The position numbers were made by a program, and so were the translations under genes. A stretch of 64,000 nucleotides of DNA from CALAGJ01 sp964293305 (GTDB lineage: Bacteria > Bacteroidota > Bacteroidia > Chitinophagales > Chitinophagaceae). The first letter of the stretch is position 1. Every line of letters begins with the position of its first letter. The DNA lies in assembly GCA_964293305.1 (NCBI GenBank), contig CAXYYO010000007.1, positions 43,460 through 107,459 of the forward strand, written 5' to 3'. Under the pieces are notes generated by a model. That model was not told the DNA's origin. It ran no database searches and worked only from the letters and a program-made list of their open reading frames with translations. Shown here piece by piece: positions 44,334-53,134 of the stretch.

Positions 44334-45343
44334 TATTTAAAGTAAATTTCTGTTGCACCATATCCGTATGAAGGTTGGTATTGATTGATAAAACTGTTTA
44401 TAAATTTTTTAGATTTTAATAGCTCATGAAGTTCATCCTTGAGCTTTCCTGATCCTACACCATGAATAACAGTGAGATTTGGCATGCGATGTTCTATAGC
44501 AACCCAATACCATTTTTCAAATTCAGCTAATTGCATTTGCAAAATACTGAAATTATCTAAGCCTTTGTAGTCGTCGGTTATTTTATCAATATGTAGATCA
44601 ATAACGCTGCGTGGGGTAGGAGTGTTCAACTTTTTTTGCGGAAGTGCGTGGTTGCCAACTCTTATTTCTTTGTTTGGTGGGTGCAAGGCGGTAATTTTAT
44701 TGGGCCATACTTTAAATAATTCAAATTTTAATATTGGCTCATTTCGGCTACGTATTTCTTGTGCCATTTTAAACACTTGTTTTGATCGAAGTTTTTTTTC
44801 TATACTGAGCGTTTTCTCTTTGTTTTTTTCCGGATTTAACATTTCCATCTCAAAACTAAGTACAGGATTATCACTAAAACTTTCAAATGGAATATCATGC
44901 AAGTAAAAATCTTTATGAGGGTGTATTTGTGAGGCTAATTCGAACTGGCTATTATCATTTAAAAATTGGTTATAAATAAAATGATAGGCCTGATTATTTT
45001 TATTATGTAGGTATATTTTAAAAGACTGTATAATTTCATCATTAAAATCATCTAACTCATAAACCGGTAATAAATATAACCATACGCCTTCATCTGGTAT
45101 TTCTGAAAGCGTCTTTGATTTTTCCTTTTGGATTTGATCAATATATTTATTTGGGGCAGGTTTTATTTCTTTTGTTTTATTAGTAAATCTTTGAAAATAT
45201 GGAAAGTCTATCTGATCCATGTATGCAGGAAACTGTACCCCCCTAATTTCAATAAGTATCATTTTATTGTTTATCAACTCAACTACTTTTCCTTCTTCTT
45301 TAGTGTGTAAAACGATTATATCGTCACCCGGCTGGTATTTCAT
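44330..45343 (-). CDS. DUF2027 and Smr domain protein
   Basis: 337 residues. The N-terminal residues (about 1-60) form a small barrel (YQPGDDIIVLHTKEEGKVV, like SH3). The middle DUF2027 part has acidic and aromatic strands. The C-terminal Smr domain has VIDLHIDKI and LTVIHGVGSGKLKDELHELL, the usual DLH and HGxGxGxL motifs. Smr domains nick branched DNA or cleave RNA. MutS2's companion ATPase part is absent, so this is the stand-alone Bacteroidota form, possibly a nuclease acting at collided ribosomes. Confidence 0.88.
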   Translation of the reverse strand: MKYQPGDDIIVLHTKEEGKVVELINNKMILIEIRGVQFPAYMDQIDFPYFQRFTNKTKEIKPAPNKYIDQIQKEKSKTLSEIPDEGVWLYLLPVYELDDFNDEIIQSFKIYLHNKNNQAYHFIYNQFLNDNSQFELASQIHPHKDFYLHDIPFESFSDNPVLSFEMEMLNPEKNKEKTLSIEKKLRSKQVFKMAQEIRSRNEPILKFELFKVWPNKITALHPPNKEIRVGNHALPQKKLNTPTPRSVIDLHIDKITDDYKGLDNFSILQMQLAEFEKWYWVAIEHRMPNLTVIHGVGSGKLKDELHELLKSKKFINSFINQYQPSYGYGATEIYFKY

Positions 45344-45347
45344 ATTG

Positions 45348-45355
45348 CAAAATTA
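45348..45355 (-). promoter_or_regulatory. -7 box of the DUF2027-Smr gene
   Basis: Minus strand reads TAATTTTG, matching TAnnTTTG, five bases before the ATG at 45343, implying a very short leader or a leaderless transcript. Confidence 0.42.
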
Positions 45356-45571
45356 TGTGACTTGATGGTTCTCATGAATCTTTTAAATTTTAATGATTTT
45401 TTTCTATTGTAATTAGATAACACCACAATAATAGATACTGTATATCTATAAAAAGCATTTAGGGAAATTTTCATCCTTTTTGGAAAGTATTTTTTTGCTT
45501 TAAAGGGGTATTTATTTTCTTAACGTCATAGATTTTACCTGCCATAAAATTATCTAAGTATTCAATCAACT

Positions 45572-45579
45572 TAAATTTG
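45572..45579 (+). promoter_or_regulatory. -7 box of the radical SAM/DUF6702 operon
   Basis: TAAATTTG matches TAnnTTTG, 15 bases before the ATG at 45594. Confidence 0.45.
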
Positions 45580-45593
45580 CTCAAAATATTTTA

Positions 45594-46892
45594 ATGGCAA
45601 TCCCTCAATCTCCATTTTTATTGTATTCAGATGGCAATGGAAACATTTTTGAAGATGATACTTTATATGCCACAGGCCGTGCAGGCTGGGATGCAATGGA
45701 TGTACCTGTAGGTGATTGGATGTTAATACCAGATGGTGGAAACTTGTATGAATTGCCAGGAAGAAAGGGAATAGGGATTGATGTGGCTACAGGCCAAATG
45801 AGATTGTGCGAAAAGGGATGGGCAGTGGCAGCATTTATACCACCTGCTTTTACCGGATTATACCTTAGTGCCTATGAAACCTCACCAGATGCACCCACAC
45901 TGCCATTATTTTGCTATACAGCTGCTGGTTGGTACCAAAATAAATTTTATGTGCCTGCCATCCGAATTGAGCAAGATATCAGACAGGAATGCAAGGGTTA
46001 TAACGATGAACTGATTCAAGACGGCGCACATCTTTTATTAGAGCAATATCCTCAAAACAGACTGGTGCAACATTTGATGAATAATTGTTGTAACACCTAT
46101 CATTGTCCAGCAGCAAGAAATTTTTCGTTAGGCAGATGGGAATGCCCCGTGCCATCTTCCCCAGCGTGTAATGCTAATTGTATTGGATGTATTTCTTTTC
46201 AACCCTCAGAAGAAACTATTGTATCAACACAGGACCGGCTGACTTTCAAACCAACACCAGAAGAAATTACGGAATTTACAGTACCCCATTTGATGCAAGC
46301 ACCATACCCAATAGTAAGCTTCGGACAGGGCTGTGAGGGTGAGCCCTTATTAATGTGGGAAACAATAAAGGAGGCTATCATTTCTATTCGAAAACATACA
46401 CAACGTGGCTCTATAAACATAAATACAAACGGCAGCAAGCCAGATGCTGTAGAAGCACTTTGTAAAGCAGGCCTAAATAGTATAAGAGTAAGTACAAATA
46501 GTGCCCAAAAAAATATTTATACTGCATACTATCGACCAAATAACTATCAATTTGAAGATATTATAGAAAGTTTACAAGTTGTGAGGCGCTACAATGGATG
46601 GAGTAGTATCAATTATTTTGTTTTTCCAGGAATGACTGATACCGTAGCAGAGTATGAAGCACTTAGAAGCCTCATACAACAAACAAAATTGAATATGATA
46701 CAATGGAGAAATTTCAATATTGATCCAGACTGGTACCTGGGTAAAATTGGAGTTGGAGAAGCAACTTCAATATTAGGTATTAAACAACTAATGGATTTAA
46801 TACAAGAAGAATTTCCAAATTTAAAATTTGGTTATTTTAATCCACCCTCTGAGCGTATTCATGGAAACTATGCAAATGATTTTGCACACTAA
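45594..46892 (+). CDS. Radical SAM protein with a unique N-terminal half
   Basis: 432 residues. The SAM cluster motif is CNANCIGC at Cys192, 196 and 199. GQGCEGEPLL is the GGE-like SAM-binding motif, then INTNGSKPDAV, RVSTNSAQ and WRNFNID. Before the cluster lies an unusual 190-residue region (GGNLYELPGRKGIGID, RLCEKGWAVAAFIPPAF) with a cysteine-rich run NNCCNTYHCPAARNF and WECPVPSSPAC that may hold an auxiliary cluster. I do not recognise the subfamily and no substrate peptide is visible. It is followed 13 bases later by a DUF6702 gene. Confidence 0.85.
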   Translation: MAIPQSPFLLYSDGNGNIFEDDTLYATGRAGWDAMDVPVGDWMLIPDGGNLYELPGRKGIGIDVATGQMRLCEKGWAVAAFIPPAFTGLYLSAYETSPDAPTLPLFCYTAAGWYQNKFYVPAIRIEQDIRQECKGYNDELIQDGAHLLLEQYPQNRLVQHLMNNCCNTYHCPAARNFSLGRWECPVPSSPACNANCIGCISFQPSEETIVSTQDRLTFKPTPEEITEFTVPHLMQAPYPIVSFGQGCEGEPLLMWETIKEAIISIRKHTQRGSININTNGSKPDAVEALCKAGLNSIRVSTNSAQKNIYTAYYRPNNYQFEDIIESLQVVRRYNGWSSINYFVFPGMTDTVAEYEALRSLIQQTKLNMIQWRNFNIDPDWYLGKIGVGEATSILGIKQLMDLIQEEFPNLKFGYFNPPSERIHGNYANDFAH

Positions 46893-46905
46893 TAAAATAT
46901 AAAAA

Positions 46906-47385
46906 ATGTTTTCAATTATTATTTCTTTACTGATCACAAGTATATCCCATCCTCTTTTTATTTCAATGACAGAAGTTGAATACAACAGTAGTACACAAAA
47001 TCTTGATATTAGCATAAGGGTTTTTACAGATGATTTTGAATCTGCTTTAAGAAAAAATGATAGTACAAATATTGACCTTACTCATCCAAAGGATAAAAAA
47101 AATATAAACGAAAATATAAAAAGTTATATGCTTCGTAATTTATCAACTAGTGCAGATGGAAAAGCTATTGAAATGCAATATGTGGGCTATGAAATAATTG
47201 AAGAGAATACCTGGGTTTATTTTGAAGCACCTGTAGAAAAAATTCCAAAGGATTTATCAATATCTAATAGTATTTTTTATGATTTCTCTACCAAGCAAAT
47301 TAATTTAATGCATATAAAAATTGGTCAAGAAGAGCGTACAGAAAAAAATAGTTATCCTGAGAAACTATTCAGATTCCAATTCTAA
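46906..47385 (+). CDS. DUF6702 family protein
   Basis: 159 residues with an N-terminal hydrophobic signal (MFSIIISLLITSI). It carries the family marks HPLFISMTEVEYN, LDISIRVFTDDFESALRK and a late WVYFEAPV. Function unknown. In the phylum it is a secreted or periplasmic beta-rich protein. It lies 13 bases after the radical SAM gene, so co-transcription is likely. Its last 21 bases overlap the convergent CNNM/CBS gene. Confidence 0.82.
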   Translation: MFSIIISLLITSISHPLFISMTEVEYNSSTQNLDISIRVFTDDFESALRKNDSTNIDLTHPKDKKNINENIKSYMLRNLSTSADGKAIEMQYVGYEIIEENTWVYFEAPVEKIPKDLSISNSIFYDFSTKQINLMHIKIGQEERTEKNSYPEKLFRFQF

Positions 47386-48669
47386 ATCTTCCTGAATTTT
47401 TTTTGGTATCGAAATCAGAATTTTATCTATTCGATGTCCATCCATATCCATGACTTCAAACTGAAAATCTTTCCATTCCATTTGGTCACCAGCCATTGGT
47501 ATTCTTTCCATGTGATGGAGTAAAAAACCAGCTACAGTGTCATATTGTTGTTCTTCATCTTCCAACCATTCTGTGATATTAAAATAACTTAGAAAATTGT
47601 AGAAAGGTATTTGGGCATCGGCCAAAAAGCTGCCATCATCTCTTTTATGTATTTCATAATTGTCTTCATCGAGTTGTGGTATATCTCCTACAATTGCATC
47701 AAGAATATCATTAAGCGTTATTATGCCTTGTAGTGTTCCATACTCATCTACGATAAAGGCATAATGGGATTTTATTTCTTTAAATCTTTCCAAAATCTGA
47801 TAAGCACTATTGTTTTCTGGTACATATAATGCAGGTCTTACAATACTTCCAATTTTTGTATCTGGGGCTGCTTTGAAAATATCTTTTAATGAAATCATAC
47901 CCTTTACGTTGTCCACATTGCCTAAGCATACAGGATAAACAGAATGCATTTCATCCTCCCCCAAATCTTTAACCACAGATACTTGGTCATTAAAATCAAG
48001 CCAAACCATATCACTACGATGTGTCATTAATGAGGTGATATTTCTATCTCCAAGGTGAAATACACGTTCAATAATTTCCTGTTCAGCTTCTTCAATGGTA
48101 CCCTGCTCAGTACCTTCACTTATGATTGCTTTGATTTCCTCTTCCGTAACTTGAGTATCATTTTTTTTGATATTTAGCAGTCGTATGAGTAAATTATTAC
48201 TTTTAGTGAGTAACCATACAAATGGATAAGTAACGATACTTACGATTCGCATGGGTGCTGCAAGCGATTTTGCAATATTTTCTGGGTTGCTTAGTCCAAT
48301 TCGCTTTGGTAGTAATTCTCCAAAAACTAAAGAAAAATATGTAATTACAACAACAACAATTGCAGTTCCAATGCCATTACTGTATGGACGTAGCAACTCA
48401 AATTGATTAACCCAGGTTACCACGTTATTCTGTATGGCATCTCCTGAAAAAATACCGTTGAGTACCCCAATAAGTGTAATCCCTATTTGTACGGTAGATA
48501 AAAATTTATCTGGATGATTTGCTAAGGCCAGTGCTTCTTTAGCTTTGATATCCCCTTTACTAGCCTGTCCTTCTAATCTTGCTTTTCTGGATGAAACAAG
48601 AGCAATTTCTGCCATGGCAAAAACACCATTTAGCAGAATAAGACACAGAATTATTAAAATTTCTGACAT
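47365..48669 (-). CDS. CNNM/CorC-type transporter (hemolysin family, CBS pair)
   Basis: 434 residues. The N-terminal CNNM/DUF21 domain has three to four membrane helices (LILLNGVFAMAEIALVSSRKARL, then TIVGIT-like NGIFSGDA) and LVFGELLPKRIGLSNPE. A CBS pair follows: MTHRSDMVWLDF, YAFIVDEYGTLQGIITLNDILDAIVGDI. The C-terminal CorC_HlyC domain starts at RDDGSFLADAQIPFYNF. Such proteins export or sense Mg and Co; haemolysin in the name is historical. It overlaps the end of the DUF6702 gene. Confidence 0.92.
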   Translation of the reverse strand: MSEILIILCLILLNGVFAMAEIALVSSRKARLEGQASKGDIKAKEALALANHPDKFLSTVQIGITLIGVLNGIFSGDAIQNNVVTWVNQFELLRPYSNGIGTAIVVVVITYFSLVFGELLPKRIGLSNPENIAKSLAAPMRIVSIVTYPFVWLLTKSNNLLIRLLNIKKNDTQVTEEEIKAIISEGTEQGTIEEAEQEIIERVFHLGDRNITSLMTHRSDMVWLDFNDQVSVVKDLGEDEMHSVYPVCLGNVDNVKGMISLKDIFKAAPDTKIGSIVRPALYVPENNSAYQILERFKEIKSHYAFIVDEYGTLQGIITLNDILDAIVGDIPQLDEDNYEIHKRDDGSFLADAQIPFYNFLSYFNITEWLEDEEQQYDTVAGFLLHHMERIPMAGDQMEWKDFQFEVMDMDGHRIDKILISIPKKIQEDLELESE

Positions 48670-48865
48670 ATATTCGGCTGCAAAATTAAGTAAATAGATT
48701 TTAAAGCACTATTTATAACTTTCAGTTGTATTAGTTTACAAAGATTTAATATTGATTCAAGTCAAAAGAAAAGAATTTAGAAGTATGCTTTTGATACACA
48801 AATACCCTTTTAAAATCTCTTTGTTTTTATAATTATTTAAAAAAATGATTGGTATTACCTACTAT

Positions 48866-50491
48866 TTATTGATACATATCAATTCTCATTTGTTTAACCC
48901 TTTCATCTGCCAAGTATTCATCAAAAGTCATTAACCGATCTATTATTCCCTTGGGTGTAAGTTCAATAATTCTATTGGCAACAGTTTGTATAAAAGTATG
49001 GTCATGACTGGTAATGAGGACTATGCCGGGAAAATTCTGACATCCCTCGTTGAATGATTGTATGCTTTCTAGATCCAAGTGATTGGTAGGCTGATCCAAC
49101 ATAATCAAATTTGGATTCTGAAGCATCATACGACTCAGCATACATCTTACTTTTTCACCACCACTCAGCACATTGGTTTTCTTCATTATATCATCCCCAC
49201 CAAAAAGCATTTTTCCTAAAAATCCTCTCAAAAATGGCTCATCAGCATCAGTAACATGGGCAGGTACAAACTGCCTAAGCCAGTCCATAAGTGTATAGCC
49301 TTTGTCAAAAAAACTATTATTTTCCTGTGGTAAATAGGCCGTGGTAATGGTGGTACCCCATTCATATTTTCCGGCCTCTGCCTCTGCTAAACCATTGATT
49401 ATTTCAAAAAAACTTGTTACAGCCAAAGGGTCTTTACTCAGTATGGCAATTTTTTCATTGCGCCCTGCGCTAAAACTTACTTTGTCAAATAATATTCTTC
49501 CATCTACAGACTTTTTAAGTGCTTCAATATTGAGTACCTGATTTCCCGCTTCGCGTAATGGTTGAAAAATAATACCCGGATAGCGCCTATTACTTACTTG
49601 AATTTCTTCAATAGTCAACTTCTCCAATGCTTTCTTACGAGATGTGGCTTGCTTACTCTTTGTCGCATTTGCACTAAAACGTGCAATGAATTCCAGCAAA
49701 GCCTGCCTTTTGTCTTCTACCTTTTTATTCTTATCAGCTAACTGGCGACTCATCAATTGAGAACTTACATACCAAAAGGTATAGTTGCCGGTAAATATTT
49801 TAATTTTTTGCTTGTCCACATCAGCCACATGGGTACATACTGCATCTAAAAAGTGACGATCATGGCTAACTACTAACACTATATTCTGATAGTCTGCCAA
49901 AAAATTTTCAAGCCAGCCAATTGTTTCAATATCTAATCCATTGGTAGGCTCATCTAACAGTAAAATATCAGGATTACCAAATAGCGCCTGAGCCAGTAAA
50001 ACCCTTACTTTCAAGGTAGAGGGTATGTCTTTCATCAATTGCTGGTGCATACTTTCGTCCACACCAAGATCCCCTAAAAGTGTAGCTGCATTGCTATCCG
50101 CTTCATAACCACCCATTTCTCCAAACTCACCTTCTAACTCAGCCGCTTTCATGCCATCCTCTTCTGTAAAATCTTCTTTTGCATAGATGGCTTCACGCTG
50201 CTGCATGGTATCCCATAAATTTTTGTGACCCATCAAAACTGTATTTAGCAGGTTGCATTCATCAAACTCAAATTGATTTTGCTTGAGCACAGCCATACGC
50301 TCTCCGGGGGTTACTTCTACATTCCCTTTATTGGGTTCTATTTCACCACTAAGTATTTTTAAAAAGGTAGATTTTCCGGCACCATTGGCACCTATTATTC
50401 CATAGCAGTTGCCTGTGGTAAAATTTAGATTTACTTCATCAAACAATATCCGCTTTCCGTATGACAAGGTAATATTTCTTGCGCTCAGCAT
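48866..50491 (-). CDS. ABC-F family ATPase (YbiT-like) with a degenerate second site
   Basis: 541 residues, two nucleotide-binding domains. NBD1 has intact Walker A GANGAGKS (34-41) and Walker B with glutamate LLLDEPTNGLD (about 179), but a loose signature (PSTLKVRVLLAQA). The linker after NBD1 is the usual ABC-F charged arm. NBD2 has no P-loop: the spot reads AILSKDPLAVTSF (about 350). Its signature LSGGEKVRCM is fine, but Walker B is MLDQPTNHLD (about 467), with Gln for the catalytic Glu. ABC-F proteins act on the ribosome. The paired loss in NBD2 suggests one dead site. Confidence 0.93.
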   Translation of the reverse strand: MLSARNITLSYGKRILFDEVNLNFTTGNCYGIIGANGAGKSTFLKILSGEIEPNKGNVEVTPGERMAVLKQNQFEFDECNLLNTVLMGHKNLWDTMQQREAIYAKEDFTEEDGMKAAELEGEFGEMGGYEADSNAATLLGDLGVDESMHQQLMKDIPSTLKVRVLLAQALFGNPDILLLDEPTNGLDIETIGWLENFLADYQNIVLVVSHDRHFLDAVCTHVADVDKQKIKIFTGNYTFWYVSSQLMSRQLADKNKKVEDKRQALLEFIARFSANATKSKQATSRKKALEKLTIEEIQVSNRRYPGIIFQPLREAGNQVLNIEALKKSVDGRILFDKVSFSAGRNEKIAILSKDPLAVTSFFEIINGLAEAEAGKYEWGTTITTAYLPQENNSFFDKGYTLMDWLRQFVPAHVTDADEPFLRGFLGKMLFGGDDIMKKTNVLSGGEKVRCMLSRMMLQNPNLIMLDQPTNHLDLESIQSFNEGCQNFPGIVLITSHDHTFIQTVANRIIELTPKGIIDRLMTFDEYLADERVKQMRIDMYQ

Positions 50492-50536
50492 ATTTTCATT
50501 TCTTTTTGCGGCGCAAATGTACGTGAAGAACTTGTT

Positions 50537-51724
50537 TTATTTGTTGAGTTGTAATAAACAAGCAAACATAGTATCACCTCTATGGGCTGCTCCTTCAAAG
50601 TATTCCATGGCAATCACTGCTATTTCATAATCATTCAGCGAAGCTGCAATCTGTGCTTCATTTTCCTCTTTAAAAACGGAACAGGTTATGTACAATAAGT
50701 AACCATTTGGCGCAAGAAATGGTATTATATTTTGAAGAATTTTTCTTTGTAAATTTTTATAATCTTCAATGGCGTCGATTTTAAAATAACGGAGTTGTTC
50801 GGGTGTTCTGCTCCAGGTACCACTACCTGTACAGGGTGCATCGCAAAGAATGAAATCATACTTTTTATGGGGCAATTTGAATGGCGGCTTTGTAAGATCA
50901 ATGATGCCATGTTTATAATTTTCAATGCCTGCAGATTTTAATCTGTTTTGCAAATTATGTAGAATCGTACTGCGAATATCTGTTGCGGTTATGTCAAGAT
51001 TTTCTAATCTATCATAAGCCATTAAAGTTTTACCACCGCTGGCTGCGCAGCAATCCCAAAATTTTATGGCTTTTTTTTCAGGAAATTGTGGTGCGGCCAG
51101 ATCTATTAGTTGACCTGTTTTCTGGGAGGATATATCTTGAATTACAAAAAAAAGATTCAAACCATCTACTTCCGATAAATCTACGGAAGGTGGCAGTGCT
51201 ATTGTGTTTTCACTGATGTATTCAAATGAAAATTTATGATTGATTAAGGATTGCTCTACTTGTGTTTTATAACCTGGTCTTACTCGGATAAACAGATTGG
51301 GTTGGCAAAAGTGGCCATGTATAAAAGTTTCCTTGTTGTTGATGAAGCCACTGATAGGTGCAGATGGAAAAACCATTGACAAATTGAACGAAGTATATAA
51401 TGTTTTTATAAATATAATTCTTTCTTCCAGATTTTGAGGCCAGTTTGAAATCCAATCATCATCATAAAGAAAAGACCAAATACCTGCTTGTTCATTCATC
51501 ATAAAATGAGCAACTTTAAATTGATCCCTAAATGAACATTGTAATAGCGACTTTCCCAGTCTCAATACTGTGTAGCAAATATGGCTTATTTGTTTACGGT
51601 CTTTGCTTCCATGTTTTTTTTCTTGCTTGAAATATTGCTTTATATATAAATGAAAGGGCGACCTACCATCATAATTTGTGATGAGTTTTTCAGCAGTACT
51701 GAGATGTTTATCTAAAAAACTCAT
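50537..51724 (-). CDS. RsmB-like rRNA (cytosine-C5)-methyltransferase
   Basis: 395 residues. An N-terminal NusB-like helical region (about 1-150) and a SAM domain. It has FWDCCAASGGKTLMAYD (motif I), ICDAPCTGSGTWSRTPEQL (motif IV with the Cys that releases product) and LLYITCSVFKEENE (motif VI with catalytic Cys). Family enzymes methylate C967 of 16S rRNA or other rRNA cytosines. Closest in layout to RsmB. The start codon overlaps the stop of the MFS gene (ATGA), so the two are coupled. Confidence 0.9.
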   Translation of the reverse strand: MSFLDKHLSTAEKLITNYDGRSPFHLYIKQYFKQEKKHGSKDRKQISHICYTVLRLGKSLLQCSFRDQFKVAHFMMNEQAGIWSFLYDDDWISNWPQNLEERIIFIKTLYTSFNLSMVFPSAPISGFINNKETFIHGHFCQPNLFIRVRPGYKTQVEQSLINHKFSFEYISENTIALPPSVDLSEVDGLNLFFVIQDISSQKTGQLIDLAAPQFPEKKAIKFWDCCAASGGKTLMAYDRLENLDITATDIRSTILHNLQNRLKSAGIENYKHGIIDLTKPPFKLPHKKYDFILCDAPCTGSGTWSRTPEQLRYFKIDAIEDYKNLQRKILQNIIPFLAPNGYLLYITCSVFKEENEAQIAASLNDYEIAVIAMEYFEGAAHRGDTMFACLLQLNK

Positions 51725-52941
51725 TGTATCAATTGGTTACGTTTAAAACTTTTATAAGCAAGGATTGAGCTGGTACTTGTAAGCAAAAAAGCCAAAATAA
51801 ATGCCGCTCCAGGAAAATAAAAAGGTGTATGATCTCCTGTAAAATAGGAAAAAATATTTGTCATGATAAGAGGACCTACAATAGCTGAGGCACTCATTAA
51901 ACTGGTAAGACCACCTTGTAGCTCACCTTGCTCATCTGCGGGTACTTTTGTAGAAATGAATCCTTGCAAAGCAGGCCCTGCTATACCCCCCATGGAGTAT
52001 ACTATAGAAAACAAATACATCATCCATCCATTGGCTGCAAAAGCATATAATAAAAATCCCATACTATACATGGCTAATCCAATATAGATGCTCTTTTCTT
52101 GTCCAATTTTTGGTATGATAATTCTTATTAAACCACCCTGTACTATGGCAATCATTAACCCAAAAAAACCTAAAGAAATACCAACATCAAATGGTGTCCA
52201 ATTAAATTTTTCCATGGTGTAATAAGTCCAAGCACTCTGCACTGCATGAGCAGATACATAAATTAACATAAACGATATGATTAAACCTGCAATGGAGGCG
52301 TGTTTGGTAAGATGTCTAAAAGAACCCAAGGGATTTGCCCTTCTCCATTCAAACTTTCTACGTAAGTTTTTGGGTAGGGATTCTGGTAAGATAAAATAAC
52401 CGTATAACCAATTTAAAAAACAGAGTGCGGCTGCTACATAAAATGGCACACGTGGACCATATTCGGATAGAAAGCCTCCTAAGCTAGGGCCAATAATAAA
52501 TCCAAGCCCAAAAGCTGCTCCAATCATTCCAAAACTTTGAGCCCTTTTTTCCGGAGTACTTATGTCTGCTATATATGCCGTGGCAGTTGTAAAACTGGCC
52601 CCTGTAATTCCTGCCAAAATTCGGCCCACAAATAACCAAAATAGATTGGGAGCTATTGACAGTAAAATATAGTCTAACCCAAATCCAAAAAGAGATAGAA
52701 GTAATACAGGCCTTCTGCCATATCGATCACTCAAATTACCAATAATAGGGGCAAAGATGAACTGTGTAATGGAGTATGCGAAAGTAAGCCATCCACCATA
52801 TTTGCTGGCCTCGCTTATGCCTACATGTTCCATTTCCATAATGAGTTTTGGTACAGCAGGTATGATTAAACCAAGCCCAGTAATATCAATTAGTAATGTA
52901 ATAAAAATAAATCCAATAGCAGCAGTTCGGCTTTTACCCAT
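51721..52941 (-). CDS. TCR/Tet family MFS efflux transporter
   Basis: 406 residues with 12 hydrophobic segments. Motif A in loop 2-3 is GNLSDRYGRRPVLLLS. The TetA-like marks are an N-terminal LLIDITGLGLIIPAVPKLI, GRILAGITGASFTTATAYIADIS (motif of helix 4-5) and GPSLGGFLSEYG. A cytosolic central loop with NLRRKFEWRRANPLG separates the halves. Such pumps export tetracyclines or other compounds by proton antiport; in environmental Bacteroidota they are usually chromosomal and of unknown substrate. Coupled to the RsmB-like gene. Confidence 0.9.
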   Translation of the reverse strand: MGKSRTAAIGFIFITLLIDITGLGLIIPAVPKLIMEMEHVGISEASKYGGWLTFAYSITQFIFAPIIGNLSDRYGRRPVLLLSLFGFGLDYILLSIAPNLFWLFVGRILAGITGASFTTATAYIADISTPEKRAQSFGMIGAAFGLGFIIGPSLGGFLSEYGPRVPFYVAAALCFLNWLYGYFILPESLPKNLRRKFEWRRANPLGSFRHLTKHASIAGLIISFMLIYVSAHAVQSAWTYYTMEKFNWTPFDVGISLGFFGLMIAIVQGGLIRIIIPKIGQEKSIYIGLAMYSMGFLLYAFAANGWMMYLFSIVYSMGGIAGPALQGFISTKVPADEQGELQGGLTSLMSASAIVGPLIMTNIFSYFTGDHTPFYFPGAAFILAFLLTSTSSILAYKSFKRNQLIQ

Positions 52942-53134
52942 GAATATTGAAAATTAATTGTTGCAAATGTGGTGTTTTCTTTCAAACGGCTTCTTGAAAT
53001 AACTAAAATGCCAAAATGCGTAATCTTTACACATTATTTATTTGTTAATTTGATGCAATCTAATTTGCTTTGCGGTTAGAATATTGTAAATTTTCACCTG
53101 CTCTATTTGAAATAAATAAACTATTGCTAGTATC

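Noticed and set aside
51721..52941. Acquired tetracycline resistance gene
   Set aside because: The pump is coupled to a core rRNA methylase gene and has normal base composition, so it looks like a chromosomal family member.
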